Assembly: GCA_035279665.1 (NCBI GenBank)
Contig: DATEHI010000093.1
Span: 1-57,879 of the forward strand
Source of the DNA: CF-13 sp035279665
GTDB taxonomy: Bacteria > Chloroflexota > Dormibacteria > CF-121
Direction of reading: 5' to 3'
DNA: 57,879 nt
In this document: in pieces, positions 1 through 8,883 of the stretch
How the letters are laid out: every line of letters starts with the position of its first letter
Position numbering within the stretch: position 1 is the first letter of the stretch
Program-made: the position numbers and the translations under genes
The notes under the pieces: generated by a model
Seen by the model: only the letters and a program-made list of their open reading frames with translations
What the model was told of the DNA's origin: nothing
The model's database searches: none

Positions 1-599
1 CGCTGGCCATCGGTTTGGACCACGGGAAGGTGTGTGCCGAACGAGATTTCGACGACAGGGTTTGCATTCCGATCATATAGCCAGGTCCTCGGCGAGATGA
101 CGGTGGCGTCGGTGTCTGTGGTGGGGGGCGCGACCGCGGTCAGCTGCCCGGCGGGGATCCAGGCCGGATAGCCGCGATCGTCGAGCGGGGTGCGCTGGCC
201 GATAACAACGACCTGGGCCCAACCGTTCGAGACAGCGAGCACCGTCACGCGCTGACCGAGCAAGACCTGCGTGTCGGCGCGATTGATCAGGTCGGCGCGT
301 TGCCCGCTGGTCATGGCGCCCAGCCATTCGAGCAAGCGGACCGGGTTCGCCAGTGCTGGGGCGTCGACGGGCCGGATCACGCCAGGATTACGCCAGCCGG
401 TCGCGACACTGACGTCAATCCAGGCGTCGAAGCCCGCCGCGACGGGGGCGGTGGGCCGGGGCCCGATGGTGGCCGCTGGTGGGACGGTCGAATTCGGCGT
501 CCCGGTCGTCGCCGAACCAGGCGTCGGCCCGTTGCCGGCTGCGGAACCGCACGAGCTGAGGACGGCCAGCAGAGCGCCGCCGACCAGCAGTCGCTTCAA
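1..599 (-). CDS. Putative lipoprotein, N-terminal part (runs off the left edge)
   Basis: The reverse strand has no stop from the window edge to about 600. From a TTG at 599 the protein begins with a basic start, a hydrophobic stretch and a lipobox (LAVLSSC, Cys at about residue 17). A Thr/Pro/Ala-rich linker follows, then a soluble region containing RVTVLAVSNGWAQVVV and GYPAWIPAGQL. That pattern resembles the SH3-like modules that precede NlpC/P60 cell-wall peptidase domains, but no catalytic domain is inside the window, so the enzyme class is inference. The start is uncertain: another in-frame TTG lies at 620 and no strong SD is visible. It is divergent from the protease gene, with about 145 nt between them. 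Expected location is the outer face of the membrane. Confidence 0.6.
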   Translation of the reverse strand, partial: MKRLLVGGALLAVLSSCGSAAGNGPTPGSATTGTPNSTVPPAATIGPRPTAPVAAGFDAWIDVSVATGWRNPGVIRPVDAPALANPVRLLEWLGAMTSGQRADLINRADTQVLLGQRVTVLAVSNGWAQVVVIGQRTPLDDRGYPAWIPAGQLTAVAPPTTDTDATVISPRTWLYDRNANPVVEISFGTHLPVVQTDGQ

Positions 600-670
600 C
601 CGGTCACCCGCTGTGTGCAACGTGAATCCGGGGCTATGTTTGCCAGGAGTTTCTCCGGATTAACCCCTCC

Positions 671-699
671 TTGACTGCGGCCCACGCCCCTGTTAGCGT
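671..699 (+). promoter_or_regulatory. Predicted sigma70-type promoter of the protease gene
   Basis: TTGACT (671-676) and TAGCGT (694-699) are separated by exactly 17 nt. They lie 45 nt upstream of the ATG at 745, which also has the SD GGGAGGG. The same TTGAC-like/17/TAnnnT layout recurs elsewhere in this window. Confidence 0.5.
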
Positions 700-744
700 T
701 GGACGCGCTCGTCTCGGCAACGACTAGACCAAGGGAGGGAATCC

Positions 745-2319
745 ATGACGCGAACGGTCTTTGGCCTGCGCACGCCTGTCTTCGCACGCTTCGGCGCCCT
801 AGCCGGGGCAGTGGCGGTCGTCGTCGGACTGACACCGGCAACATCGATCGCCGCCGATGCCGCGACGACATCGCAGACCTATATCGTGCTCGCCAAACAG
901 GAGAACGTGTCGGCTCGCCTGCTGAGCCAGCTCCGCCTGCAAGGCGGCACGATCGTCGCGAGCTACGACGCGATCGGGGTCGTCGTCGTCCGCACGGGCG
1001 ATGCCCAATTCGCCGGCCGGGCGCAGAAAAACCTCGACGTCGAGGGCGCCGCCAATGCAAACACGTTGGCATTCCATCTCAAGCCCACGATCGAGAACAA
1101 CGGCGGCGATCACGGAGGGAATGGCGGCAAGCCCGCCAGCGACAGCGACACCCTGTCCGGACTCCAATGGGATATGAAGCAGATCCACACCCCCGAAGCC
1201 CACAAGATCACAGGCGGTCGTCGCTCTGTGTTGGTCGGGGACATCGACACCGGCCTGGATTACACCCATCCGGACCTGGCTCCCAATGTTGACAGCGCGA
1301 ACAGTGTGAACTGCCTCAGCGGTTCGCCAGTCGCGGGCGCTGCTGCGGCCATGGATGACAACGGGCATGGCACGCATACGGCGGGCACCATCGCGGCCGC
1401 GTCGAACGGCATCGGCATCGTCGGCGTAGCGCCGAACGTTCGAATCGCCGGGATCAAGGCCGGGGACAGCCAGGGGTTCTTCTTTCCCCAAGCGGTCGTC
1501 TGCGCCTTCATGTGGGCAGGTTCCCACCACTTCAACGTCACGAATAACAGCTATTTCGCCGACCCCTTCTACTACAACTGCCCGAACGGCAGCGCGCAGG
1601 AGCGCCTCATCCTCAAGGCCGAGGGCCGCGCGATCGCATACGCGACGCGCAAAGGCGTCGTCAACGTCGCCGCGGCAGGGAACTTTGCGGATGACATGGC
1701 GAATCCGACCCAGGATCGCCAGAGCCCGGACGACACCGTGCCTGTGACCAGGCCGGTGACGAGGGATTGCAAAGTCATCCCCGTCCAGATGCCAGGAGTC
1801 ATCGCGGTCAGCGCCACTGGCAACAAGGGCCGGAAGTCCTTCTACTCGAACTACGGTATGGACGTCATCAATGTTGCGGCCCCGGGCGGCGACAGCCGTC
1901 AGATCACCGCTGCGGCAGTCAATGGTCGCGTGCTCTCGACCTACCCGGTGAGCCTCAAGAATTCCTGCGTCCGCTCGGTCGTCGATCCGGCCGGTGGACC
2001 GAACGCCTTCTACTGCTACCTGCAGGGGACGTCGATGGCATCGCCCCATGTAACCGGGCTCGTGGCCCTGATGATCAGTCGGTCTGGCGAGATGAGCGCG
2101 AGGGAAGTGCGCCGCCAGCTCGAGCAGACGGCCGATCCAATCGCCTGCCCATCGGCGGCGGATCTGGCAATGTATGCGTTCTTCCCCTCCGTGAACAACG
2201 ACGCGCCGCAGACCTGCACCGGCGATGCTGAGCACAACTCGTGGTACGGCTTCGGCCAGGTGAATGCATTGAAGGCGATCGGCGGCGACGAAGAAGGCGG
2301 CGACAACCACCAGAACTAG
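745..2319 (+). CDS. Secreted S8 family (subtilisin-like) serine protease
   Basis: A 524-residue secreted protease. Residues 1-40 form a signal peptide: basic start, hydrophobic core GAVAVVVGL, Ala-rich cleavage region. Residues about 45-110 resemble an inhibitor-type propeptide. The S8 domain carries the complete triad: Asp168 in DIDTG, His208 in NGHGTHTAGT and Ser430 in GTSMASPHVTG. The oxyanion Asn313 is in AAGN. An Asp/Gly/His-rich tail closes the protein. Extra Cys residues (190, 253, 279, 342, 408, 424, 468, 491) suggest disulfides in an extracellular enzyme. The ATG at 745 follows the SD GGGAGGG. The gene is monocistronic and ends in a strong hairpin. The substrate is unknown; general extracellular proteolysis is the likely role. 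Confidence 0.93.
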   Translation: MTRTVFGLRTPVFARFGALAGAVAVVVGLTPATSIAADAATTSQTYIVLAKQENVSARLLSQLRLQGGTIVASYDAIGVVVVRTGDAQFAGRAQKNLDVEGAANANTLAFHLKPTIENNGGDHGGNGGKPASDSDTLSGLQWDMKQIHTPEAHKITGGRRSVLVGDIDTGLDYTHPDLAPNVDSANSVNCLSGSPVAGAAAAMDDNGHGTHTAGTIAAASNGIGIVGVAPNVRIAGIKAGDSQGFFFPQAVVCAFMWAGSHHFNVTNNSYFADPFYYNCPNGSAQERLILKAEGRAIAYATRKGVVNVAAAGNFADDMANPTQDRQSPDDTVPVTRPVTRDCKVIPVQMPGVIAVSATGNKGRKSFYSNYGMDVINVAAPGGDSRQITAAAVNGRVLSTYPVSLKNSCVRSVVDPAGGPNAFYCYLQGTSMASPHVTGLVALMISRSGEMSAREVRRQLEQTADPIACPSAADLAMYAFFPSVNNDAPQTCTGDAEHNSWYGFGQVNALKAIGGDEEGGDNHQN

Positions 2320-2324
2320 GCGCT

Positions 2325-2357
2325 CGTAGGGGCCGGGCAGCGCGCCCGGCCCCTACG
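2325..2357 (+). terminator. Hairpin terminator after the protease gene
   Basis: A perfect 14-bp inverted repeat (CGTAGGGGCCGGGC at 2325-2338, its complement at 2344-2357) with a 5-nt loop, starting 5 nt after the stop codon. There is no T-tract, so it is terminator-like rather than a classical intrinsic terminator. Confidence 0.6.
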
Positions 2358-2376
2358 TGTGGGAGACGAGCCCGGC

Positions 2377-2405
2377 TGGACACTCGCCAGGTCGAGTGAT
2401 ATACC
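2377..2405 (+). promoter_or_regulatory. Predicted promoter of the form II cox operon
   Basis: TGGACA (2377-2382), a 17-nt spacer and TATACC (2400-2405), 40 nt upstream of the coxS start at 2446, whose SD is AGGGAGG. Confidence 0.5.
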
Positions 2406-2445
2406 TTCTTTGGCAGGCGGATCGGCTAATCAGAGGGAGGTGGCT

Positions 2446-2949
2446 ATGAGGCGCAGGGTTGCCGTCACCATTAATGGCACCAAGCACGAGGACGAGGTGG
2501 AGCCTCGGCTACTGCTTGTGCAGTACATCCGCGATGTGGTGGGGCTCACCGGGACGCATGTCGGTTGCGACACCAGCAACTGCGGCGCGTGCACCGTCGA
2601 GCTGGACGGCCACAGCGTGAAGTCCTGCACGGTCTTTGCCGTCCAGGCCGATGGCGCCCAGGTCACGACGATCGAGGGGCTGGCCAAGGGATCGACGCTC
2701 CATCCTCTTCAGAAGGCGTTCTGGGACGAGCATGGCCTCCAGTGCGGCTTCTGCACCCCGGGCATGATCATGGCTGCCAAGCAGCTGCTCGAGCGCAATC
2801 CCAACCCGACCGAGCAAGAGATCCGGCTGGGGCTCGAGGGCAACCTCTGCCGCTGTACCGGCTACCACAACATTGTCAAATCGATCCAGGCGGCGGCCAA
2901 GGTGATGGCGCCTGGGGCCGAGCGCAAAGCGCCCGCGCCGGTCTCCTAG
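2446..2949 (+). CDS. coxS: Form II CO dehydrogenase-like [2Fe-2S] small subunit (CoxS family)
   Basis: A 167-residue iron-sulfur subunit of a molybdenum hydroxylase. It passes electrons from the Mo centre to FAD. A plant-type ferredoxin [2Fe-2S] site is formed by Cys41, 46, 49 and 61. The second, all-helical [2Fe-2S] domain uses Cys100 and 103 (QCGFCTPGM) with Cys135 and 137 (NLCRCTGY). Length is typical of CoxS/XdhC-type small subunits. The ATG at 2446 is preferred because AGGGAGG ends 5 nt before it; earlier in-frame codons lack an SD. It opens the operon S-L-M, the order usual for form II enzymes. Its partners are the next two genes. The true substrate of form II enzymes is not settled. 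Confidence 0.93.
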   Translation: MRRRVAVTINGTKHEDEVEPRLLLVQYIRDVVGLTGTHVGCDTSNCGACTVELDGHSVKSCTVFAVQADGAQVTTIEGLAKGSTLHPLQKAFWDEHGLQCGFCTPGMIMAAKQLLERNPNPTEQEIRLGLEGNLCRCTGYHNIVKSIQAAAKVMAPGAERKAPAPVS

Positions 2950-2964
2950 AGGGAGGATTTCAAG

Positions 2965-5316
2965 ATGGCCATATCCCAGATGGTTGGCGCCTCCGTCAAG
3001 CGACGCGAAGATCCACGGCTGGTCACGGGCACCGGCAGCTACGTCGACGACATTCCCCAGACGGCCGTTGTCCACATGCACGTGATCCGATCGAGCGAGG
3101 CCCACGCGAGGATCCTCGGCATCGAGACCGCCCGGGCGAAGGAAGCCGACGGCGTGATCGCCATCTTCACCGGGAAAGACCTGAAGGCGGAGTTTGGCGC
3201 ACCGCTGCCGGTGACGGTCTGCTTCGTGCCCGACAAAAAGTATCCGAACCACTATCCGGTTGCGATCGACAAGGTCCACTACGTGGGCGAGCCGGTCGCG
3301 ATCGTGCTCGCCTCGAGCCGCGCCGCCGCCGAGGACGCCGGTGAGCGCATCGACGTCAACTACGAGTCGCTGCCGGCGGTGCTCGACATCGAGAAAGCCA
3401 TCGCCAAGGGCGCTCCCATCCTCCACGAAGACCTTGGCAGCAACCTCTCCTATGACACCAAGTTTGCCGCCGGCGATATCGAGGCCGCCTTCAAAGAAGC
3501 CGAGATCACCATCAAGCAGCGCCTCGTCCAGCAACGCCTGATCCCGATCGCGATCGAGCCACGGGGCGTGCTGGCGGATTACAAAACCTTTGCCAATAAG
3601 CTCACCGTCTGGTCATCGACCCAGATTCCGCACTTCGTCAAGGTGTGGCTGGCCGTCATCCTCGGCATCCCCGAAAGCAACGTTCGGGTGGTCGCTCCCG
3701 AGGTCGGTGGCGGGTTTGGGTCGAAGATCCGGGTCTACCCGGAGGAGATCCTGACGGCCCTCGCCTCGCGGAAGTTGGGCCGGCCCGTCAAATGGATCGA
3801 GGATCGCGGCGAGAACACCAAGGCCACCCACCATGGGCGGGACCAGATCTGGGATGTCGAGATCGCGGCGAAGAAGGATGGCACCGTGCTCGGCATCCGG
3901 CCGACGCAGTGGCTAAACCTCGGCGGCTACTGCAGCCAGTTTGGCACCTTCCAGGTGTTGGGCATGCTGGTCGCGCAGGGCGCCTACAAGATGAAGGCTT
4001 TCGATGGCAGGGCCGTCGGCGTGTTCACGAACACGACGCCGACCGACGCGTACCGCGGGGCCGGCCGGCCGGAGGCGACCTACCTCATCGAGCGGGTGAT
4101 GGACCTGGTGGCCCGTGAGACCGGCATCGACCCGGTCGAAGTCCGTCGGAAGAATTTCGTCCGGGCGGAGGACCAGCCCTTCACGACGTTGCTTGGGCTC
4201 ACTTACGATTCGGGCGATTACACCATCACGCTGGACAAAGCGCTCGAGATGGTCGACTACAAGGCGCTGCGGCGCGAGCAAGCGGAGAAGCGCAAGCAGG
4301 GCAAGTACATCGGCATTGGCCTCTCGACATATATCGAGATCTGTGGGTTGGGCCCGGCGGGCGCCACGCAGGCGGCGGTCGGCGTCTCGCTCTGGGGCAT
4401 GTCGGTGGTCAACGTCCATTTCACCGGCAAGGCCACCGTCATCATCGGCAGTTCGCCGCATGGGCAGGGCCACGAGACGACCTACGCGCAAGTCGCGTCC
4501 GACGTGCTCGGCATCCCGGTCGAGGACATCGACGTTCAGCACGGAGACACCGCGATCGGCCCGATGGGGATGGACACCTACGGCAGCCGGAGCACGGCGC
4601 TGGACGGCAACGCCGTACATATCAGTTCGATGAAGGTGCAGGAGAAGGCGCGGAAGATCGCCGCCCACTTGCTGGAGGCGGGGGAAGGCGACGTTGTCTA
4701 CGAAAACGGCAAGGCCTTCGTGAAAGGCACGCCGTCGAAAGCGGTCACCATCCAGGAGATCGCCGTGGCGGCCTTCCAGACAAATCGGCTCCCGAAGGGC
4801 ATGGAAGGCGGCCTGGAGGCTACGACCTTCTTCGATCCCACCAACTTCGTCTGGCCGTTCGGCGCCCACATTGCGGTCGTGGAAGTCGATGCTGAGACCG
4901 GAGCAACGAAAATCCTTCGCTACGTCGCCGTCGACGACGTCGGCAACAGGATCAACCCGATGGTGGTCGACGGCCAGCTTCATGGCGGCATCGCCCAGGG
5001 TATCGGCCAGGCTCTCTTCGAAGAAGCGGTTTATGACGACGCCGGCCAGCTGCGGACGGGCAGCCTTGTCGACTACCTGATTCCGACGGCGTCCGATGTT
5101 CCCTCCTACGAGCTGGCGTCGACGGTGACGCCAAGCCCAGTGAACCCGCTCGGCACCAAGGGCGTCGGGGAGGCGGGAACGATCGCCTCAACACCCGCCG
5201 TGATGAACGCCATCATTGACGCCCTCGAACCATTCGGGGTCAAGGACATCGACATGCCGGCCACCCCACAGAAACTCTGGGCGCTGATGCACCGCAACGG
5301 AGGGACAAAACGATGA
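2965..5316 (+). CDS. coxL: Form II CoxL-like molybdenum hydroxylase large subunit
   Basis: A 783-residue Mo-cofactor catalytic subunit of the xanthine oxidase family. The class-defining active-site loop is AYRGAGR at residues 362-368, the form II signature, in place of the Cys-containing AYxCSFR of genuine CO dehydrogenase. Other family landmarks are visible: VGGGFGSK near 247-254, GSSPHGQGHETT, and GTKGVGEAGTI near the C terminus, which holds the presumed catalytic Glu. The ATG at 2965 follows GGAGG. The stop overlaps the ATG of the next gene (ATGA). Form II proteins oxidise CO poorly or not at all in most tests, so it may act on an aldehyde or N-heterocycle; that is inference. Confidence 0.93.
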   Translation: MAISQMVGASVKRREDPRLVTGTGSYVDDIPQTAVVHMHVIRSSEAHARILGIETARAKEADGVIAIFTGKDLKAEFGAPLPVTVCFVPDKKYPNHYPVAIDKVHYVGEPVAIVLASSRAAAEDAGERIDVNYESLPAVLDIEKAIAKGAPILHEDLGSNLSYDTKFAAGDIEAAFKEAEITIKQRLVQQRLIPIAIEPRGVLADYKTFANKLTVWSSTQIPHFVKVWLAVILGIPESNVRVVAPEVGGGFGSKIRVYPEEILTALASRKLGRPVKWIEDRGENTKATHHGRDQIWDVEIAAKKDGTVLGIRPTQWLNLGGYCSQFGTFQVLGMLVAQGAYKMKAFDGRAVGVFTNTTPTDAYRGAGRPEATYLIERVMDLVARETGIDPVEVRRKNFVRAEDQPFTTLLGLTYDSGDYTITLDKALEMVDYKALRREQAEKRKQGKYIGIGLSTYIEICGLGPAGATQAAVGVSLWGMSVVNVHFTGKATVIIGSSPHGQGHETTYAQVASDVLGIPVEDIDVQHGDTAIGPMGMDTYGSRSTALDGNAVHISSMKVQEKARKIAAHLLEAGEGDVVYENGKAFVKGTPSKAVTIQEIAVAAFQTNRLPKGMEGGLEATTFFDPTNFVWPFGAHIAVVEVDAETGATKILRYVAVDDVGNRINPMVVDGQLHGGIAQGIGQALFEEAVYDDAGQLRTGSLVDYLIPTASDVPSYELASTVTPSPVNPLGTKGVGEAGTIASTPAVMNAIIDALEPFGVKDIDMPATPQKLWALMHRNGGTKR

Positions 5317-6173
5317 CGCCTGCCGCATTCGATTACGTCGTCCCGCGCAGCCTGCCGGAGGCCGTTGCAGAACTGGTCAAGCACGGGCAGGAGGCGAAGG
5401 TCCTCGCGGGTGGGCATAGCCTCATCCCGCTGATGAAGCTGCGCCTCTCGACGCCGTCCTTCCTGGTGGACATCGGCCGCATTGGCAACCTGAGCTACAT
5501 CCGTGAAGAAGACGGCCACATCGCGATCGGCGCGCTGACCAGCCACCACGATATCGAGTTTTCCGAGCTGCTGAAGAGCAAGCTGCCGCTGCTGACCAGC
5601 GCCGCCTCCCAGATCGGCGACCCGCAGGTTCGCAACCGGGGGACAATCGGCGGCGCGGCGGCGCACGCCGACCCGAACGGTGACTTCCCTGCCTGCTTGC
5701 TGGCGCTCGACGCCGAGCTCAGGGTAGTCGGTCCCAAGGGCGAACGCACCATTGCCGCCAAAGATTTCTTTGTCGACACGTTCACGACGTCACTCGAGCC
5801 CAATGAGATTCTGCGCGAGCTTCGGATTGCGACACCGCCGCCGGGCACAAAAGGCACCTACCTGAAGTTCAGCCGGCGGTCGCAGGACTGGGCGATCGTG
5901 GCGGTCGCCGCGCAGGTGAGAGTGAGCGGTCACGAGGTCACGCAAGTGGCGATCGCTCTTACCGGGATGGGGACTCGCCCGATCCGGGCATCCGGGGTCG
6001 AGCAAGCGTTGCGCGGCAGGGCCGGACACGACGACGAGCTTCGCAAGGCGGCCGAGCGGGCCGCGGACGGCACCGACCCGCAGCAAGACCTGAACGGCTC
6101 GCCGGATTACCGCCGGCACCTGGCGCAGGTCCTGACCCGGCGGGCGCTCGAGCAGATCACGGCGCACCACTAA
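5313..6173 (+). CDS. coxM: Form II CoxM-like FAD-binding medium subunit
   Basis: A 286-residue FAD subunit of the same enzyme. It takes electrons from the [2Fe-2S] subunit and hands them to the respiratory chain. The two FAD pyrophosphate-binding motifs of the family are clear: AGGHS at 32-36 (LAGGHSLIPLMKLRL) and TIGGAAAHADPNGD near 112-125. A CO_deh_flav_C-type C-terminal domain follows. The start codon overlaps the coxL stop by 4 nt, so the two are translationally coupled. A hairpin directly follows the stop codon, making this the last gene of the S-L-M operon. Confidence 0.92.
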   Translation: MTPAAFDYVVPRSLPEAVAELVKHGQEAKVLAGGHSLIPLMKLRLSTPSFLVDIGRIGNLSYIREEDGHIAIGALTSHHDIEFSELLKSKLPLLTSAASQIGDPQVRNRGTIGGAAAHADPNGDFPACLLALDAELRVVGPKGERTIAAKDFFVDTFTTSLEPNEILRELRIATPPPGTKGTYLKFSRRSQDWAIVAVAAQVRVSGHEVTQVAIALTGMGTRPIRASGVEQALRGRAGHDDELRKAAERAADGTDPQQDLNGSPDYRRHLAQVLTRRALEQITAHH

Positions 6174-6180
6174 GAAGAGG

Positions 6181-6209
6181 GAGAGCAGCGGCGCTTCGCC
6201 GCCGCTCTC
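6181..6209 (+). terminator. Hairpin terminator of the form II cox operon
   Basis: A 13-bp stem with one mismatch (6181-6193 with 6197-6209) and a CTT loop, starting 8 nt after the coxM stop. TACAAT follows at 6212-6217 and probably belongs to the next gene's promoter. Confidence 0.55.
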
Positions 6210-6224
6210 CTTACAATTCGCTAC

Positions 6225-7124
6225 ATGCAGGACCTTCCCGTTTCGTCGATCGAGGACGTCGAGCGGGCGCTGCAGGCACACCACTACGTTGCCGATCGCA
6301 GCCTGGCAACGACGATCTTCCTTGCCCTGACGCTGGACAAGCCGCTTCTGCTCGAAGGTGAGGCCGGGGTTGGGAAGACGGAGGTCGGCAAAGTGCTCGC
6401 CGAGATCCTCGGCACGCGCCTGATCCGGCTCCAGTGCTACGAAGGCATCGACGTCAACAACGCCGTCTACGAATGGGCCTACGCCAAGCAGATGCTGCAC
6501 ATCCGTCTGCTGGAAGCGTCCGGCACCAACCGGGACGAGACCGAGCGCGAGATCTACAGCCATCAGTTCCTCGTGAAACGCCCCCTGCTACAGGCGATCG
6601 AGAGTGACGGCGCGAAGCCGCCGGTGCTCTTGATCGACGAAATCGACCGGGCCGACGACGAATTCGAGGCGTTCCTCCTCGAGCTGCTCTCCGATTTCCA
6701 GATTTCGATCCCCGAGATCGGCACCATCAAGGCCGACAAGCCGCCGGCGGTGATCATCACCTCGAACCGCACGCGCGAGATCCATGACGCGCTGAAGCGC
6801 CGCTGCCTCTATTTCTGGATCGATTATCCGTCGGTCGAGCGCGAGTACGAGATCATCACGGCGCGGGTGCCGGACGTTCCGAAGAAGCTGGCTCGGCAGG
6901 TCAGCGAGTTCATTGGCGGGGTTCGTCGCCTCGACCTCTATAAGTTGCCGGGCATCGCCGAGACGCTCGACTGGACCCGCTCACTGATGGCACTCGGCGA
7001 AACCGAGCTCAGCGAAGCCGCCGTGCAGGCGACGCTGGGCGCCGTGGTGAAGTACCAGGAGGATCTCGAACGACTGCGCGGCGGGGGCTCGCGGGAGCTC
7101 GTTGCCCGCGCCGTCAATGCCTGA
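6225..7124 (+). CDS. coxD: MoxR-type AAA+ ATPase, CoxD-like maturation chaperone
   Basis: A 299-residue MoxR/CoxD ATPase. Visible motifs are Walker A GEAGVGKTE near residue 46, Walker B VLLIDEIDRADDEFEA near 126-141, and sensor region VIITSNRTREIHDALKRRCL. In carboxydotrophs CoxD acts with CoxE to build the copper-sulfur part of the Mo-Cu active site of the large subunit. The next gene is the matching VWA partner, overlapping by 8 nt. There is no SD before the ATG at 6225, but TACAAT ends 7 nt upstream, so the mRNA may be leaderless. The gene lies between the form II and form I operons and could serve both. Confidence 0.92.
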   Translation: MQDLPVSSIEDVERALQAHHYVADRSLATTIFLALTLDKPLLLEGEAGVGKTEVGKVLAEILGTRLIRLQCYEGIDVNNAVYEWAYAKQMLHIRLLEASGTNRDETEREIYSHQFLVKRPLLQAIESDGAKPPVLLIDEIDRADDEFEAFLLELLSDFQISIPEIGTIKADKPPAVIITSNRTREIHDALKRRCLYFWIDYPSVEREYEIITARVPDVPKKLARQVSEFIGGVRRLDLYKLPGIAETLDWTRSLMALGETELSEAAVQATLGAVVKYQEDLERLRGGGSRELVARAVNA

Positions 7125-8301
7125 CCCGGGCGCGATCCTCGCCCGCAACTGGTTGCATTTCGGTCGGATCCTTCGGGGCCTCGGTTTCGACGCCGGCCCT
7201 GCGCGGATGCTCCCGTTCCTCACGACGCTGACCGTGATCGACCTGCACCGTCCCGACGATGTCCGAACGGCGGTTCATGTCCACTTCGCCCGACGGCGGG
7301 ACGAGCTGCAGATCCTGGACCGGGCGCTGGGCGCCTTCCTTCAGGCCAACGCGGCACATGGCGAGTTGCCCGCACCGTCCGCGACGGCCTCATCCCAACG
7401 GGAAACCCAGATGACGCTTACGGGCCGGCAGTTGAAGGTGCTCGATGAGGAGGGCGCGGCTGCCGAAGGCGCCGAGGAGCAGGAGGTGGCGAGCTACTCG
7501 CAGGCCGAGGTGCTTCGCCAGAAAGATTTCGACACCTTGACCGAGGCCGAGATGGCGGAGGTTCGGCGGCTGATCCGGCTGATGCGGCTACCGGCCGGCC
7601 TGACGCGATCCCGACGGGCGCGCCCGGGCGGCCGCGATCGGCTCGACATCCGCCGGCTCCTGCGGCGGAGCCTGCGATTTGGCGGCGAGCTGTTGGTCTT
7701 CAGCTGGAAGAGCCCGACCCTTCGGCCGCGGCCGCTGGTTCTGCTGTGCGACATCAGCGGCTCCATGGAGCGCTACACGCGCCTGCTGCTCAACTTCACG
7801 TACGCGCTGAAGAACGCCAGCACACGCGTCGAGGTGTTCGTCTTCGCCACACGCCTGACCCGTATCACCCGCCTGCTACGGAGCCATGACGTCGATGCGG
7901 CGCTGAACCGCGTGATGGCATCGGTCGATGACTGGTCGGGCGGAACTCGCATCGGCGAGGCGATCGAGACCTTCAACCGGCGTTATGCGCGCCGCGTGCT
8001 CACCCACGGTGCCACCGTCGCCATCATCAGTGACGGCTGGGACCGCGGTGATGCGGCGCAGATGCGGCGGGCGATCGCCCGGCTGCAGCGGTCCTGCCAC
8101 CGGCTGATCTGGATGAACCCGCTGATGGGCGCCCCGGGCTACGAGCCGCTGACCCTGGGGTTGCAGGCGGCGCTCCCCTTCGTCGACGACTTCCTCCCGG
8201 CGCACAACCTCGCGAACCTGGAGGCGCTGGGAGCTTTGTTGCTCGAGACCGCGAACCGGCGCCCGGTCCGCCGTCAGACGCTCCTTTCGGCGTCTGCCTG
8301 A
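7117..8301 (+). CDS. coxE: CoxE-like VWA domain protein
   Basis: A 394-residue VWA_CoxE family protein, the MoxR partner. The C-terminal von Willebrand A domain contains a MIDAS metal site in LCDISGSM (Asp212, Ser214, Ser216). The N-terminal 170 residues are charged and form the family's helical part. The ATG at 7117 overlaps the end of coxD by 8 nt; an in-frame TTG at 7102 behind GGGAG is the alternative start. CoxD and CoxE together are needed for copper insertion into CO dehydrogenase. The gene ends within a short direct repeat: GTCTGCCTGAT occurs twice around the stop codon. Confidence 0.9.
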   Translation: MPDPGAILARNWLHFGRILRGLGFDAGPARMLPFLTTLTVIDLHRPDDVRTAVHVHFARRRDELQILDRALGAFLQANAAHGELPAPSATASSQRETQMTLTGRQLKVLDEEGAAAEGAEEQEVASYSQAEVLRQKDFDTLTEAEMAEVRRLIRLMRLPAGLTRSRRARPGGRDRLDIRRLLRRSLRFGGELLVFSWKSPTLRPRPLVLLCDISGSMERYTRLLLNFTYALKNASTRVEVFVFATRLTRITRLLRSHDVDAALNRVMASVDDWSGGTRIGEAIETFNRRYARRVLTHGATVAIISDGWDRGDAAQMRRAIARLQRSCHRLIWMNPLMGAPGYEPLTLGLQAALPFVDDFLPAHNLANLEALGALLLETANRRPVRRQTLLSASA

Positions 8302-8383
8302 TGGTGGTGTCTGCCTGATCGCTGCCGGAGCGGCGAACAGCATTACCACTCACCGCCGATGGCTCGCCGCCGCCGCCATCCCG

Positions 8384-8830
8384 ATGGCCCTGGGCCTGGT
8401 CGCGACATTGAGCGCTTTGGTCATCGAGGTTGCCGGCCCAGGCGTGTCGTGCCCTCAACCTGTCCCCGGTGTCATCGTGCTTGGGGCCTGGCTCGCACTG
8501 GCCGGCGGCTTGATCCAGATTGTTCCGTTGGCCATTGTTCTCTCCGCCCGAAGGCGATGGCGAACGACCTTAGCGCTGAGCGGAAGTCTCCTGGTATTTG
8601 GACTTATCCGCGGCATCCTGCTGGGCGATCTCGTCGTAACACTGGTGGGCGTAGCTGGCGTTGGCTGGGCCTTCGTGCTACGTAGGCGCGCTGCGAAAGA
8701 TTCGGCTGCGCCAGGGTTGAGCGTGCTGGAAACCAATGTCTTCGGCGCCGTTGCACTGGTGCTGCTCCCTGCTTCCTTCTTCCTTGCCCTCCTCCTTATA
8801 CTCCGCAACCTCTGTATGCACGGAGCCTGA
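8384..8830 (+). CDS. Small multi-pass membrane protein of unknown function
   Basis: About 148 residues with four predicted transmembrane helices: MALGLVATLSALVIEVAG, GVIVLGAWLALAGGLIQIV, LVFGLIRGILLGDLVVTLVG and VFGAVALVLLPASFFLALLLIL. A basic, cytoplasmic-looking RRRAAK lies before the last. I do not recognise the family. The start is unclear: the ATG at 8384 has no SD and the open frame continues upstream. An ATT at 8342 lies 11 nt after GGAG and would give a better N-in signal (TTHRRWLAAAAIP). It sits between coxE and an XdhC gene, so a link to the cox system is possible but only by position. Confidence 0.55.
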   Translation: MALGLVATLSALVIEVAGPGVSCPQPVPGVIVLGAWLALAGGLIQIVPLAIVLSARRRWRTTLALSGSLLVFGLIRGILLGDLVVTLVGVAGVGWAFVLRRRAAKDSAAPGLSVLETNVFGAVALVLLPASFFLALLLILRNLCMHGA

Positions 8831-8883
8831 GCCGATCGCTGGCCGCCCCATCCGGCTGACGTGTCCGCGCCTACACTTTTGAA

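Noticed and set aside
799..2310. Long open frames antisense to real genes (for example opposite the protease, coxL and the exporters)
   Set aside because: They are typical of high-GC DNA, contain no recognisable domains and are rich in Arg/His/Asp from complementing common codons.
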